This document shows positions 9,137 to 18,959 of a DNA stretch of 60,656 bases, piece by piece. The position numbers and the translations under genes were made by a program. The first letter of the stretch is position 1. Each line of letters begins with the position of its first letter. The stretch is from Candidatus Neomicrothrix sp. UBA2131. Lineage in GTDB: Bacteria > Actinomycetota > Acidimicrobiia > Acidimicrobiales > MedAcidi-G1. The stretch covers positions 1-60,656 of the forward strand of contig DCXR01000079.1 of assembly GCA_002329075.1 (NCBI GenBank), given 5' to 3'. Under the pieces are notes generated by a model. It did not search any database. It was not told the DNA's origin and was given only the letters and a program-made list of their open reading frames with translations.

Positions 9137-10539
9137 CGGTCGACGGTACCGGTGACCAGCCAGGTCAACAGGATCGACGCCGTAGCGATCACCGGAACCG
9201 CTGTGACGACCAGGCGTGCAACCTCCTCGGGAAGGCGCTCGACCTCGCGCACCAGCCTCCGCGGCGCCCATGCGACGACCATCATGACCAGGAGCGGCGC
9301 CGAGTAGCGGGCCATCTGCTGGCCGATCGTGTCGTAGGCCACATGGTCTGTGAAGTACACGTAACTCGAACCGAACAACACCAGGACCATGCCGGCCGAC
9401 CCGAGGCCGACCGTCCAGCGGTCGTGTCCCCGCAGGGCGGCGAAGTCGTCACCGTCGAGTCGAAGCAGGGCCACCAGCAACAGGACCAGGAACAGCCACG
9501 ACAGGGCCGCCGGAAGGCCGGACGTGAAGAACCCGTAGTTGCGGAACCAGTCCTGCACGTAGTGGTGGAGTTCGGTGAACCAGGCCTCCACCGAAGCCCA
9601 CAGGAAGCCCGGGATGTCTCCCAGCAGTCGATCGCGCTGCACATCGGGTTGGAAGGCCAATTCTCCGTAGCCCATTGTGGAAGTCACGGCCTGGTACTTC
9701 GTGGAGGAATTGAGAAGTGTGACGAGGAGTCCCAGGCCGAGCGCTCCGCCGCCGACCCTGGCAGCGAAAAGCCCCTCCGGTGTCCGACGGCGAAGGCCGG
9801 CCGCAGGGAGCAGGGCGAGGACGAGGAAGTACGGGGGCTTTGCAAGCGCCAGCAGGAGGGTGGCCGACACGAACAGCCACAACGGAGGGTCATCACCGGC
9901 TCGTATCCGCGTCCACAGCGCCACGACCAGGAACAGGGCGCCCACTGTGAGGGCGTCCGGCGAGATCGTCGCCCCGAGCGCCAGGTGCATCGGGAGCAGG
10001 GCGACGGCGGCAAGCGTCCAGCGGAACGCCGAAGCAGTCCGAACCGCAAGCGCAGCGAGGGCCAGATAGGCCGCCAGGTTGCCGAGGCGACCGGCCCAGA
10101 GGGCGACGACCGCGGGAACATCGGTCCTGCGGGGAATGACCATCGCCGCAGCGGCCGGCAGGTAGGCGGTAGGCGGCGACGCACGTGTCGGTCGGAGGTC
10201 GACGTTCACCATTCGCCCGTCGGGTCGGCTGCCGAGCAGGTCGCCGACCGAGCCGAGGGTCCATGCCGGGTTGCCGGCCACCCAACTGCCCGCCACGAAG
10301 TTCGAATCCTCGACGTAGGTGGCCGGAACCGGTGTCGCGGCGAACCCCGTCTCCTCGACCTGTTCGAGGAGTTCGTCGGCGTACCGGGAACCGGAACTCG
10401 GGAACAGAGAGCCGTTGGCCATGTCGGCTGTTCTGTGGAAATGAGTGTGCTCGTCGTACCCGGTCCAGGCGGGGGCGAAGAACACGATCAACAGGCCGAG
10501 GGGTACGCCGACGAGGAGGAGTAGACGCTGCGGTCCCAC
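9130..10539 (-). CDS. DUF2142 polytopic membrane protein
   Basis: A 469-residue membrane protein with about 11 hydrophobic segments. After the first helix comes PAWTGYDEHTHFHR, and later RASPPTAYLP, LLPMHLALGATISPDALT and AKPPYF, the landmark motifs of DUF2142. Members resemble GT-C glycosyltransferases and sit in polysaccharide clusters; no activity is assigned. The GTG at 10539 is chosen because TACGCT lies 6 nt upstream and the first helix follows immediately; an in-frame opening to 10620 adds 27 residues unlike the family. Tail-to-tail with AftD, sharing 7 bp. Confidence 0.83.
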   Translation of the reverse strand: MGPQRLLLLVGVPLGLLIVFFAPAWTGYDEHTHFHRTADMANGSLFPSSGSRYADELLEQVEETGFAATPVPATYVEDSNFVAGSWVAGNPAWTLGSVGDLLGSRPDGRMVNVDLRPTRASPPTAYLPAAAAMVIPRRTDVPAVVALWAGRLGNLAAYLALAALAVRTASAFRWTLAAVALLPMHLALGATISPDALTVGALFLVVALWTRIRAGDDPPLWLFVSATLLLALAKPPYFLVLALLPAAGLRRRTPEGLFAARVGGGALGLGLLVTLLNSSTKYQAVTSTMGYGELAFQPDVQRDRLLGDIPGFLWASVEAWFTELHHYVQDWFRNYGFFTSGLPAALSWLFLVLLLVALLRLDGDDFAALRGHDRWTVGLGSAGMVLVLFGSSYVYFTDHVAYDTIGQQMARYSAPLLVMMVVAWAPRRLVREVERLPEEVARLVVTAVPVIATASILLTWLVTGTVDRY

Positions 10540-10545
10540 CCGGCC

Positions 10546-10551
10546 AGCGTA
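10546..10551 (-). promoter_or_regulatory. -10 hexamer TACGCT, leaderless DUF2142 gene
   Basis: TACGCT on the minus strand ends 6 nt before the GTG at 10539; no Shine-Dalgarno. Confidence 0.5.
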
Positions 10552-10621
10552 CTTAGTCGCCCCGATGCGCCCCGATGCCCAGCCGACTCCACTGCGCCCG
10601 GGGAGGCGGCCAACCTCCAAC

Positions 10622-10627
10622 TACAGT
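10622..10627 (+). promoter_or_regulatory. -10 hexamer TACAGT, leaderless hydrolase gene
   Basis: TACAGT ends 8 nt before the GTG at 10636; no Shine-Dalgarno. It is divergent from the DUF2142 promoter some 70 bp away. Confidence 0.5.
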
Positions 10628-10635
10628 CGCCGTCT

Positions 10636-11322
10636 GTGAGCAAGCCGTCCGTCCTCCTCCTGCACGGCTTCGGAACCTCCTATGCCAGCACCTGGGTCGG
10701 CAACGGCTGGACGGCGCTGCTGGAGGACGCCGGCCGCCAGGTGCTCGGCGTGGACCTCCTGGGCCACGGCACGGCACCCAGGCCACACGACCCGGAGGCC
10801 TACCGAAATCTGGAGGACCACGTCCTTGAGGCAATGCCCGAGGACCCCCTTGACGCCATCGGCTTCTCGTACGGGGCACGCACGCTCCTGGTCCTGGCCG
10901 CACGACATCCCGGTCGCTTCAACCGCCTGGTGGTGGCGGGGGTCGGTGCCCGGCTCATGGAACCCGACGACTGGAGGACAGAGGCGGTCGCCGAGGCTGT
11001 GCGGACCGGTGAGGCACCCCACCCGCAACTCGGCTACTTCGCTCGCCTTCCCGAGGCTGGCGATGCCGATCGCGAAGCCCTGGTGGCATTCCTCGAGCGC
11101 CCGGACCGGGGGCCGCTCACCCCTGAACTGCTGGCTGCGGTCGATGTACCGGTCCTGGTAGTGCTAGGCGAGCGGGACGAGGCAGGGCCGGCGGAACCGC
11201 TGGTCGATGCGCTGCCCGACGCCGAGCTAGTGGTGCTTCAGGGCGTGGACCACTTCGCCACGCCGAAGGACTTCGGCTTCATCGACGCCGCACTCGGCTT
11301 CATCGACGCTCTGCCCTTCTGA
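10636..11322 (+). CDS. Alpha/beta hydrolase
   Basis: A 228-residue alpha/beta-hydrolase: oxyanion segment LLLHGFGTSYAS, nucleophile elbow GFSYGAR (Ser), acid region VLGERDEAGPAEPL and catalytic His in GVDHFATP. The small size and short lid suggest an esterase or thioesterase; the substrate is unknown. The GTG start is preceded by a -10 hexamer and no Shine-Dalgarno. Convergent with gltD, 24 nt apart. Confidence 0.85.
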   Translation: MSKPSVLLLHGFGTSYASTWVGNGWTALLEDAGRQVLGVDLLGHGTAPRPHDPEAYRNLEDHVLEAMPEDPLDAIGFSYGARTLLVLAARHPGRFNRLVVAGVGARLMEPDDWRTEAVAEAVRTGEAPHPQLGYFARLPEAGDADREALVAFLERPDRGPLTPELLAAVDVPVLVVLGERDEAGPAEPLVDALPDAELVVLQGVDHFATPKDFGFIDAALGFIDALPF

Positions 11323-11346
11323 GTGCCCGCAGCGCCCGTTCGGAAC

Positions 11347-12807
11347 TCACCGCAGCGGCGTTGCAGTCGGGGCGATCGGCGAAGGCAGATGGGTGGCGCC
11401 CGTGAGGTGGCGGTCCACCTCGGCGGCGCACGAACGACCCTCGGCGATGGCCCACACGATCAGCGACTGCCCCCTTCCCATGTCACCACACACGAACACC
11501 CCGTCCACGTTGGTGGCAAATGCGGCATCACGCGCCACGTTCCCGCGGGCGTCGAGGTCCACGCCGAGGCTCTCCGTCAGGGGTCCCTGTTCGGGTCCCG
11601 TGAAGCCCATGGCGAGGAACACCAGGTCTGCGGGGAACACCTCGTCGCTGCCTTCGACGGGTTCGAATGACATCCTGCCGTCGGTGAACACCTGCTCGAC
11701 CCGATGCGTCAGAAGTCCGGTCAGGTGGCCGTCTTCACCCAGGAACTCGGCCGTGTTGATGGCGAAGACGCGTTCCCCGCCCTCCTCGTGGGCGGATGAG
11801 ACCCGGTAGAGCATCGGCCATGTGGGCCAGGGGTTGGAGGCGGGTCGGTCGGCGGGAGGCCGCGGCATGATCTCGAACTGGTGAACCGATGCTGCCCCCT
11901 GCCGGTGGGCAGTTCCCAGGCAGTCAGCGCCGGTGTCGCCCCCGCCGATGATCACGACGTTCCTGCCGTCGGCATCGATCGGACTCCGGTCGATGTCACC
12001 CTCCTGGATCCGGTTGCCCCAGGGCAGGTATTCCATTGCCTGGTGGACGCCCTGGAGGTCGCGGCCCGGGATCGGAAGGTCCCGCCATTGTGTGGAGCCG
12101 CATGCGAGGACGACTGCGTCGTAGTCCGCCCGCAGGTCTTCGACCGGCAGGTCGGTACCGACCTGCACGTTGGTGCGGAACTGGGTTCCCTCGGCCTCCA
12201 TCTGGGCCAGCCGGCGATCCAGATGGCGCTTCTCCATCTTGAACTCGGGGATCCCGTAGCGCAGGAGTCCCCCGATACGGTCGGCCCGTTCGAACACGAC
12301 GACCTCATGTCCGGCACGCGTCAGCTGCTGGGCGGCAGCGAGGCCGGCTGGACCCGATCCGATCACCGACACCCGGCAACCCGTGCGCTCCTGGGGAGGT
12401 TGCGGCGAGATCCAGCCCTCTTCCCAGGCACGTTCCACGATGTTGACCTCGACCTGCTTGATGGCGACCGGCGGTTCGTCGATGCCCAGCACGCATGCGG
12501 CCTCACAGGGGGCCGGGCAGAGGCGGCCCGTGAATTCCGGGAAGTTGTTCGTGGCGTGCAGGCGTTCGGAGCCCTGGCGCCAGTGTTCCCGGTAGACCAG
12601 GTCGTTCCAGTCCGGAATGAGGTTGCCGAGGGGACAACCGTCGTTGCAGAACGGGATCCCGCAGTCCATGCAACGGCTGGCCTGCTTCCGGAGCTCCTCG
12701 GCCGGGAAGGGTTCGTAGACCTCTTTCCAGTCACGGAGTCGAACCGGGACCGGCCGCCGCTCCGGCAGGAGGCGGTCGTGCTTGAGGAAGCCGCGTGGAT
12801 CACCCAT
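11347..12807 (-). CDS. gltD: Glutamate synthase [NADPH] small subunit
   Basis: A 486-residue GltD. The N-terminal cysteine clusters CMDCGIPFCNDGCP and CPAPCEAAC bind the two [4Fe-4S] clusters; GSGPAGLAAAQQL is the FAD Rossmann motif and GGGDTGADCLG the NADPH one. It supplies NADPH electrons to GltB for converting glutamine plus 2-oxoglutarate to two glutamates (GOGAT arm of ammonium assimilation). The ATG at 12807 has a good Shine-Dalgarno (GAGGAG, 7 nt) and lies 10 nt after the gltB stop, so gltBD is one operon. Confidence 0.96.
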   Translation of the reverse strand: MGDPRGFLKHDRLLPERRPVPVRLRDWKEVYEPFPAEELRKQASRCMDCGIPFCNDGCPLGNLIPDWNDLVYREHWRQGSERLHATNNFPEFTGRLCPAPCEAACVLGIDEPPVAIKQVEVNIVERAWEEGWISPQPPQERTGCRVSVIGSGPAGLAAAQQLTRAGHEVVVFERADRIGGLLRYGIPEFKMEKRHLDRRLAQMEAEGTQFRTNVQVGTDLPVEDLRADYDAVVLACGSTQWRDLPIPGRDLQGVHQAMEYLPWGNRIQEGDIDRSPIDADGRNVVIIGGGDTGADCLGTAHRQGAASVHQFEIMPRPPADRPASNPWPTWPMLYRVSSAHEEGGERVFAINTAEFLGEDGHLTGLLTHRVEQVFTDGRMSFEPVEGSDEVFPADLVFLAMGFTGPEQGPLTESLGVDLDARGNVARDAAFATNVDGVFVCGDMGRGQSLIVWAIAEGRSCAAEVDRHLTGATHLPSPIAPTATPLR

Positions 12808-12817
12808 GTCCGGCTCC

Positions 12818-15800
12818 TCAGGCCCTCGTGGAGGCCATGATCGCCTCCGCCTCATCGCGGCCACCGGCTCGGGCGGCGGCGGCCGCCTCGAGAACGCGCC
12901 GGTAGTCGATCGGCATGACCTTCCAGAATGCAGCGACTGCCTCGGGCCAGGCATCCAGCAGCCTCTGGGCCACCTCGGAGGCGGTTTCCTCCCGATGCCG
13001 GACCAGAACCTCCCGCAACCACTCGGCGTCGTCCCGCTCCAGGTCCTCGAGCAGCACCATCTCCGGGTTGACCCTTCGGGTGAACGAGCGGTCCTCGTCG
13101 AGGACGAAGGCGATGCCCCCTGACATCCCGGCGGCGAAGTTGCGTCCGGTCGGACCCAGCACGATGGCCCGACCGCCGGTCATGTACTCGCAGCCGTGGT
13201 CGCCGATGCCCTCGACCACCGCCAGGGCGCCGGAGTTGCGCACGCAGAAGCGCTCACCGACCACGCCGCGGATGAACGCCTCGCCGCCCGTGGCCCCGTA
13301 GAGGATCACGTTGCCGGCGATGACCTGCTCCTCGGCACGGAACGGCGAGTCCTCGGGTGGTCGGACGGTGAGACGCCCGCCCGAGAGTCCCTTGCCGAGG
13401 TAGTCGTTGGCGTCGCCGACCAGGCGCAATGTGATGCCCCGGGGAACGAACGCGCCGAAGCTGTTGCCGGCCGAACCGTCCAGGTCGATCGTGATGGTGT
13501 CGTTCGGCAGTCCGTCCCCGCCGAACCGCCGGGTCAACTCGTAGCCGAGCATCGTCCCGGTCGAGCGGTCGACGTTGCCGATGCCGGTTCGGATGGTGAC
13601 CGGTGAACCGTCGTCCAGGGCCGGGGCAGCCTCGGCAATCAAGGCCCGGTCGAGGACCTGTTCGAGCCCGTGGTCCTGGCCGATGGCCTGATGTCGGACG
13701 GCTCCCTCCGGAAGGTCGGGCACGTGCAGGATCGGCGTGAGGTCGAGCCCGTCGGCCTTCCAGTGGGCGACCGCCTCGGTGACGTCCAGGCTCTCGACCT
13801 GTCCGATGGCCTCCTGGAGCGACCGGAATCCGAGTTGGGCGAGAAGTTCGCGCACCTCCTCGGCGATGTATTCGAAGAAGTTGACGACGAACTCGGGCTG
13901 TCCGCTGAACTTCTTGCGCAACTCGGGGTTCTGTGTGGCGATTCCGACCGGGCACGTGTCGAGGTGGCAGACGCGCATCATGACGCAGCCCGAAGCCACC
14001 AACGGAGCGGTGGCGAAACCGAACTCGTCGCCACCGAGGAGCGCTGCGATCATGACGTCGCGGCCTGTCTTGAGTTGGCCGTCGACCTGGACCACGATCC
14101 GGTCGCGCAGGCCGTTGAGAAGCAGGGTCTGCTGGGTCTCGGCGAGGCCCAGCTCCCAGGGTGCGCCGGCGTGCTTGATCGACGACAGCGGGGAGGCGCC
14201 GGTGCCCCCGTCGTGCCCGGAGATGAGGACCACATCGGCGTGGCCCTTTGCAACGCCCGCAGCGACGGTGCCGACACCGACCTCGGCCACCAGCTTCACG
14301 TGGACGCGGGCATCCGGGTTGGCGTTCTTGAGGTCGAAGATGAGCTGCGCCAGGTCCTCGATCGAATAGATGTCGTGGTGGGGCGGCGGCGAGATCAGGC
14401 CGACGCCGGGCGTGGAGTGGCGGGTCCTTGCGATCCAGGGGTACACCTTGTGGCCCGGCAACTGACCGCCCTCACCGGGCTTGGCGCCCTGGGCCATCTT
14501 GATCTGCAGGTCGTCGCTGTTGACCAGGTACTCGCTCGTCACCCCGAAACGGCCCGACGCAACCTGTTTGACGGCCGAGCGTCGCAGGTCCCCGTTCTCG
14601 TCGGGCTCGAAGCGGTCGGGGTCCTCGCCGCCCTCGCCGGTGTTCGACTTTCCGCCGATGCGGTTCATGGCGATGGCGAGCGTCTCATGGGCCTCAGCCG
14701 AAATCGACCCGTAGGACATGGCACCCGTGGCGAAGCGCCGAACGATCTCCGAAATGGGCTCGACCTCGTCGATCGGAACAGGCGGGCGCCGGTCGGTGTT
14801 GAACCGGAAGAGGCCCCGCAGGGTCGCCAGGTTCTCGGCCTGCCCGTCGACCCTGGCCGTGTACTGCTTGAAGACGTCGTAGCGGCCCTCCCGTGTGGCG
14901 TGCTGCAGCCGGAATACGGTTTCGGGGTTGAACAGGTGGTACTCGCCCTCCCGGCGCCACTGGTACTCACCGCCCACCTCGAGGGTGCGGTGGGCCCGCT
15001 CCTCGGGATTGTCGGGGAAGGCCAGTGCATGGCGGACGGCGACCTCGGTGGCCAGGACGTCGAAGCCGACACCCCCCAGCCGGCTTACCGTCCCGGTGAA
15101 GCAGGCGTCCACCACGTCTGCGCCCAGCCCGATGGCCTCGAAGATCTGTGCACCCGTGTAGGAGGCGACCGTGGATATCCCCATCTTGGACATCACCTTG
15201 AGGATTCCCTTGTCGCAGGCCTTCACGTAGTTCCGTCGTGCCCTATCCCGATCGAGGTCGCGGGGCAGGCCGTTGAGCCCTTCGGCGATCATCCCGTCGA
15301 CGGCCTCGAAGGCGACGTACGGACACACGGCGGAAGCGCCGTATCCGAGGAGCAGTGCCACGTGGTGCACCTCGCGGGAATCGCCGCTCTCGACTACCAG
15401 GCCTACCCGTGAACGGGACTTCTCCCGGATCAGGTGCTGGTGGACGGCGCCGACGGCGAGCAGGGACGGAATGGGTGCGTTGGTGGAATCAATGCCACGG
15501 TCGCTCACGACGAGAAGGCTCGCTCCTTCCGCTATCGCGGTCGAGGCCTCCACGCGCAGCCGGTCGAGGGCTGTTGCCAACCCGGCTCCCCCCTCGGCCA
15601 CGGGGTACCTGGCGTCGAGGACCACCGTCCGGAAGTGGCCGGGTCCGCCGTCAGCGTCGATGTGGACGATGCGGGCCAGTTCCGCCTCTGTCAGGACCGG
15701 ATGCGGGATCTGGATCTGGCGGCAGGAATCGGGCATGGGGTCGAGCAGGTTGCCCTCCGGGCCGATGGTTCCGCAGACAGCGGTGATCAACTCCTCACGC

Positions 15801-17473
15801 ATAGCGTCCAGCGGCGGGTTCGTGACCTGGGCGAAGAGTTGTGAGAAGTAGTCGTAGAGCTGCCTGGACCGGTTGGAGAGGGCGGCTATCGGCGTGTCGG
15901 TACCCATCGAACCGATTGCCTCCTTGGCGTCGCGGGCCATCGGCGCCACGAGCAACTTCAGGTCCTCGTGGGTGATTCCGAAGGCCTGCTGGCGTTGGAG
16001 GGCGGTCCCCTCGTCGAGGAGGCGGCGTTCGCGATCCGGAAGGTCCTCGAGTCGGACAAGGTTGTGCTCCAGCCAGGCGCCGTACGGGCGGGCGGTGGCC
16101 AACTCCGCCTTGATCTCGTGGTCGCGGACGATGCGTCCCCTGGCTGTGTCGATGAGGAACATGCGTCCCGGCTGGAGTCGGCCCTTCTCTACGACACTCG
16201 AGGTCGGAACGTCGACGACGCCGACCTCGCTTGCCATCACGACGAGGTCGTCGTCGGTCACCCAGTAGCGGCTGGGACGCAGGCCGTTGCGGTCGAGGAC
16301 CGCCCCGATCATGGTGCCGTCGGTGAAGGCGATCGACGCTGGACCGTCCCACGGCTCCATCAGGGAGGCGTGGTACCGGTAGAAGGCACGTCGTTCCTCG
16401 TCCATGGAGTCGTGGTTCTCCCAGGGCTCCGGGATCATCATCATCACGGCCTCGGGCAGCGGGTAGCCGCCGAGGATGAGGAGTTCGAGCGTCTCGTCGA
16501 AGGTCGCTGTGTCGCTTGCTCCCGGCGTGCAGATCGGGAACAGGCGCTCGAGGTCGCCGGGTAGGAGTTCGGTCGCAATGAGGGCCTCACGGGACCGCAT
16601 CTTGTTGCGATTGCCCTGCACCGTGTTGATCTCGCCGTTGTGGGCGATCATCCGGTACGGGTGGGCCAGCGGCCATGCGGGAAAGGTGTTGGTCGAGAAT
16701 CGGGAGTGGACGAGGGCGAGGGCGCTCTCAACCCGGCCATCGGTGAGGTCCGGATAGAACTCCGCCAACTGCGGCGTGGTGAGCATCCCCTTGTAGACGA
16801 TGGTCCGGGAAGACAGTGATGGGAAGTAGGCGCCGGAATGGGCCTCGCTGGCGGCGCCCATTCCCGGACCCCCGGAGCCATTTCCGGAGTCACCCCCGGA
16901 AGATAGGTGGATCTCGTGCTCGACGCGCTTGCGCAGGACGTAGGCGAGGCGGTCGAGCGCTATGCCGCCGGGCCGGCCGCTCAGACCCTCGGACCCCGCC
17001 ATGAACAGTTGTCGGAAGATCGGCTCGGTCCGCTTTGCCGCCGATCCGATCATCGAGTCATCGATCGGCACCTCACGCCACCCCAGAACCTCGATGCCCT
17101 CCTCGGCGGCCAGTTGGCCGATCCGGTCGACGACCAACTCTGCATGTTCGGGATTGCCGGGCAGGAACGCGATTCCGGTGGCGTAGTGGCCCTCCGACGG
17201 GAGTTCGAAGTCGACGACCTGGCGGTAGAAGCCGTCGGGCACCTGGAGGAGGATGCCGGCACCATCGCCCGTGTTCTTTTCGGCACCGAGGGCCCCGCGG
17301 TGCTGGAGTTTGCAGAGGGCGCCAATGCCCAGCTCCACGATGTCATGGCTGCGCCGACCCCGCAGGTGGCAGACGAAGTTGACCCCACAGGCATCGCGTT
17401 CGAACCGGGGGTCGTAAAGGCCCTGCGCGGCGGGAATGCCTGTCTCGGGGAATGTGGGCGATTGCTTCGTCAT
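12818..17473 (-). CDS. gltB: Glutamate synthase [NADPH] large subunit
   Basis: A 1,551-residue GltB, the normal length. The N-terminal class II glutaminase domain begins at catalytic Cys29 (RDACGVNFVCHL) after removal of a short propeptide. The FMN-binding synthase domain carries GEGGEDPDRF, SGHDGGTGASPLSS and the [3Fe-4S] ligands in CHLDTCPVGIATQNP. The C-terminal GXGXG beta-helix runs through GKGLSGGRLTVRPPEDSPF and GGEAFIRG. Partner of the adjacent gltD. The start at ATG 17473 fits the usual propeptide length; ATG 17500 (MVRRTLPRP) is an alternative. In-frame codons continue upstream to 17698 but are low-complexity and unlike the family. Confidence 0.95.
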   Translation of the reverse strand: MTKQSPTFPETGIPAAQGLYDPRFERDACGVNFVCHLRGRRSHDIVELGIGALCKLQHRGALGAEKNTGDGAGILLQVPDGFYRQVVDFELPSEGHYATGIAFLPGNPEHAELVVDRIGQLAAEEGIEVLGWREVPIDDSMIGSAAKRTEPIFRQLFMAGSEGLSGRPGGIALDRLAYVLRKRVEHEIHLSSGGDSGNGSGGPGMGAASEAHSGAYFPSLSSRTIVYKGMLTTPQLAEFYPDLTDGRVESALALVHSRFSTNTFPAWPLAHPYRMIAHNGEINTVQGNRNKMRSREALIATELLPGDLERLFPICTPGASDTATFDETLELLILGGYPLPEAVMMMIPEPWENHDSMDEERRAFYRYHASLMEPWDGPASIAFTDGTMIGAVLDRNGLRPSRYWVTDDDLVVMASEVGVVDVPTSSVVEKGRLQPGRMFLIDTARGRIVRDHEIKAELATARPYGAWLEHNLVRLEDLPDRERRLLDEGTALQRQQAFGITHEDLKLLVAPMARDAKEAIGSMGTDTPIAALSNRSRQLYDYFSQLFAQVTNPPLDAMREELITAVCGTIGPEGNLLDPMPDSCRQIQIPHPVLTEAELARIVHIDADGGPGHFRTVVLDARYPVAEGGAGLATALDRLRVEASTAIAEGASLLVVSDRGIDSTNAPIPSLLAVGAVHQHLIREKSRSRVGLVVESGDSREVHHVALLLGYGASAVCPYVAFEAVDGMIAEGLNGLPRDLDRDRARRNYVKACDKGILKVMSKMGISTVASYTGAQIFEAIGLGADVVDACFTGTVSRLGGVGFDVLATEVAVRHALAFPDNPEERAHRTLEVGGEYQWRREGEYHLFNPETVFRLQHATREGRYDVFKQYTARVDGQAENLATLRGLFRFNTDRRPPVPIDEVEPISEIVRRFATGAMSYGSISAEAHETLAIAMNRIGGKSNTGEGGEDPDRFEPDENGDLRRSAVKQVASGRFGVTSEYLVNSDDLQIKMAQGAKPGEGGQLPGHKVYPWIARTRHSTPGVGLISPPPHHDIYSIEDLAQLIFDLKNANPDARVHVKLVAEVGVGTVAAGVAKGHADVVLISGHDGGTGASPLSSIKHAGAPWELGLAETQQTLLLNGLRDRIVVQVDGQLKTGRDVMIAALLGGDEFGFATAPLVASGCVMMRVCHLDTCPVGIATQNPELRKKFSGQPEFVVNFFEYIAEEVRELLAQLGFRSLQEAIGQVESLDVTEAVAHWKADGLDLTPILHVPDLPEGAVRHQAIGQDHGLEQVLDRALIAEAAPALDDGSPVTIRTGIGNVDRSTGTMLGYELTRRFGGDGLPNDTITIDLDGSAGNSFGAFVPRGITLRLVGDANDYLGKGLSGGRLTVRPPEDSPFRAEEQVIAGNVILYGATGGEAFIRGVVGERFCVRNSGALAVVEGIGDHGCEYMTGGRAIVLGPTGRNFAAGMSGGIAFVLDEDRSFTRRVNPEMVLLEDLERDDAEWLREVLVRHREETASEVAQRLLDAWPEAVAAFWKVMPIDYRRVLEAAAAARAGGRDEAEAIMASTRA

Positions 17474-17706
17474 CGGTCTGGGAAGTGTCCTCCGGACCAT
17501 CGGGTGGGTGTACAAGGTCGCCCGGAGCACCATCGGTCGGAGCGGTCCCTCGAAGAGGGCTGTCGGGTCGCTGCCCGGTGGGACCACGCTGTCTCGGAAC
17601 ATGCATGACGGACATCGGCGGCTTGGGCGGCCCTGTCGGTCGCATCGGAGGCCGCATCGTCGCGGCATGGGTTCCCACCCACGCGTCCCAACGACCAATA
17701 TACGGT
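17474..17706. promoter_or_regulatory. Divergent gltB/apeB promoter region
   Basis: This 233-bp spacer carries TATATT on the minus strand (17697-17702) as a possible gltB -10 element, which would give gltB a 5' leader of over 200 nt, and CAATAT on the plus strand (17696-17701), 5 nt before the apeB start. I see no recognisable riboswitch or operator. Confidence 0.35.
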
Positions 17707-18957
17707 ATGGACACCGACGTAACCCACCAGGTAGAGGACCTCTGCGCCTTCATCGATGCCTCTCCCTCCCCCTTCCATGCCGTGGCGACTGCAGCCACCC
17801 GGCTCGAGGCCGCCGGCTTCGTCGAGGGATCACCCGACGACGGAACGGGTCCCCGCTATCTGCGGTCCTCCGGCAGCCTGGTCGCCTGGATCGCCGGACC
17901 CGGACGGACAACCGGATTCCGGGTGCTGATGGCCCACACCGACAGCCCCAACCTGCGCCTCATGCCCAACCCGGACCGTTCCAGTCACGGAATTCGTCAA
18001 CTCGGCATCGAGGTCTACGGTGGAGCGCTGCTCAACTCGTGGCTGGACAGGGATCTCGGGTGTTCTGGCCGGCTTGCAGTCCGCAATGCCGCCGGCATGG
18101 AGGAGGTGCTGGTCCGGCTCGACCGGCCGGTCGCCCGGGTGCCCCAACTGGCGATCCACCTCGATCGGGGGGTCAACGAAAAGGGGCTGGTCCTCGATCC
18201 GCACACCAGCCTCTCCCCCGTCACCGGGTTGGGCGACCTGGAACACGGAGCCTTTCTCGCCACTGTCGCCGCCACGGCCGGTGTGGACACCGCCGATGTC
18301 CTCGGGTTCGACCTCATGCTGCATGACCTCGCCCCGTCGACGTTGGCGGGCACGGGCAACGAACTCGTGAGTGCCTCCCGGATCGACAACCTGCTCTCCT
18401 GCCATATCGCAGTCGAAGCAATCTGTGGGGTCGTCGGCGAAGCCGGCGGCCCGACGCCCGTGGTCGTCCTCTACGACCACGAGGAGGTCGGCAGCACTTC
18501 GGCAACCGGGGCCGGTTCACCCATGTTGAGTTCGCTGCTGGATCGACTCCTCGGCGACGCGTCGCTGAACTCCACCGACTCCCTTGCCTGTTCGGTCGAC
18601 GGTGCCCACGCGGTCCACCCGAACTATCCAGACCGGCACGACGCCGGACATCTCGTCCACCTCGGTGGCGGCCCCGTCCTCAAGTTCAATGCCTCCCAGC
18701 GCTACGCGACGGACGCTCCGGGTGCGGCACGGGTCCGGTTGGCGGCAGAGAGGTGCGGGGTGCCGCTGCAGTCGTACAGCCAGCGGGCCGACCTTCCCTG
18801 CGGGTCGACGGTCGGTCCGATCACCGCAGCCGTCACCGGGCTCACCACCGTCGACCTGGGTACCCCCCAACTGGCGATGCACAGCGCACGGGAGCTCTGC
18901 GCCTGCAGCGACGTTCCACAACTCAGGAGGCTGCTCGGGGAACTCCTCCGCTCGTGA
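17707..18957 (+). CDS. apeB: M18 family aminopeptidase
   Basis: A 416-residue zinc aminopeptidase of family M18 (aspartyl aminopeptidase type), the usual length. Metal and catalytic motifs: MAHTDSPNLRL (His77), NSWLDRDL (bridging Asp), LYDHEEVGS (catalytic Glu pair) and the late HAVHPNYPDRHD. It removes N-terminal residues from peptides in the cytoplasm as a large oligomer. The ATG at 17707 starts just before the first conserved helix. It ends 2 nt from the convergent trkH gene. Confidence 0.92.
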   Translation: MDTDVTHQVEDLCAFIDASPSPFHAVATAATRLEAAGFVEGSPDDGTGPRYLRSSGSLVAWIAGPGRTTGFRVLMAHTDSPNLRLMPNPDRSSHGIRQLGIEVYGGALLNSWLDRDLGCSGRLAVRNAAGMEEVLVRLDRPVARVPQLAIHLDRGVNEKGLVLDPHTSLSPVTGLGDLEHGAFLATVAATAGVDTADVLGFDLMLHDLAPSTLAGTGNELVSASRIDNLLSCHIAVEAICGVVGEAGGPTPVVVLYDHEEVGSTSATGAGSPMLSSLLDRLLGDASLNSTDSLACSVDGAHAVHPNYPDRHDAGHLVHLGGGPVLKFNASQRYATDAPGAARVRLAAERCGVPLQSYSQRADLPCGSTVGPITAAVTGLTTVDLGTPQLAMHSARELCACSDVPQLRRLLGELLRS

Positions 18958-18959
18958 CG

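Noticed and set aside
8623..10524. Long open frame of 633 codons on the plus strand opposite the DUF2142 gene
   Set aside because: Low-complexity Arg/Gly/Glu sequence antisense to a recognised membrane protein.
13670..15412. Long open frame of 580 codons on the plus strand opposite gltB
   Set aside because: Antisense shadow of a certain gene; high GC at third positions suppresses stops on the other strand.
17474..17698. 75-residue N-terminal extension of GltB
   Set aside because: In-frame codons are open but low-complexity and absent from the family; the normal propeptide begins at ATG 17473.
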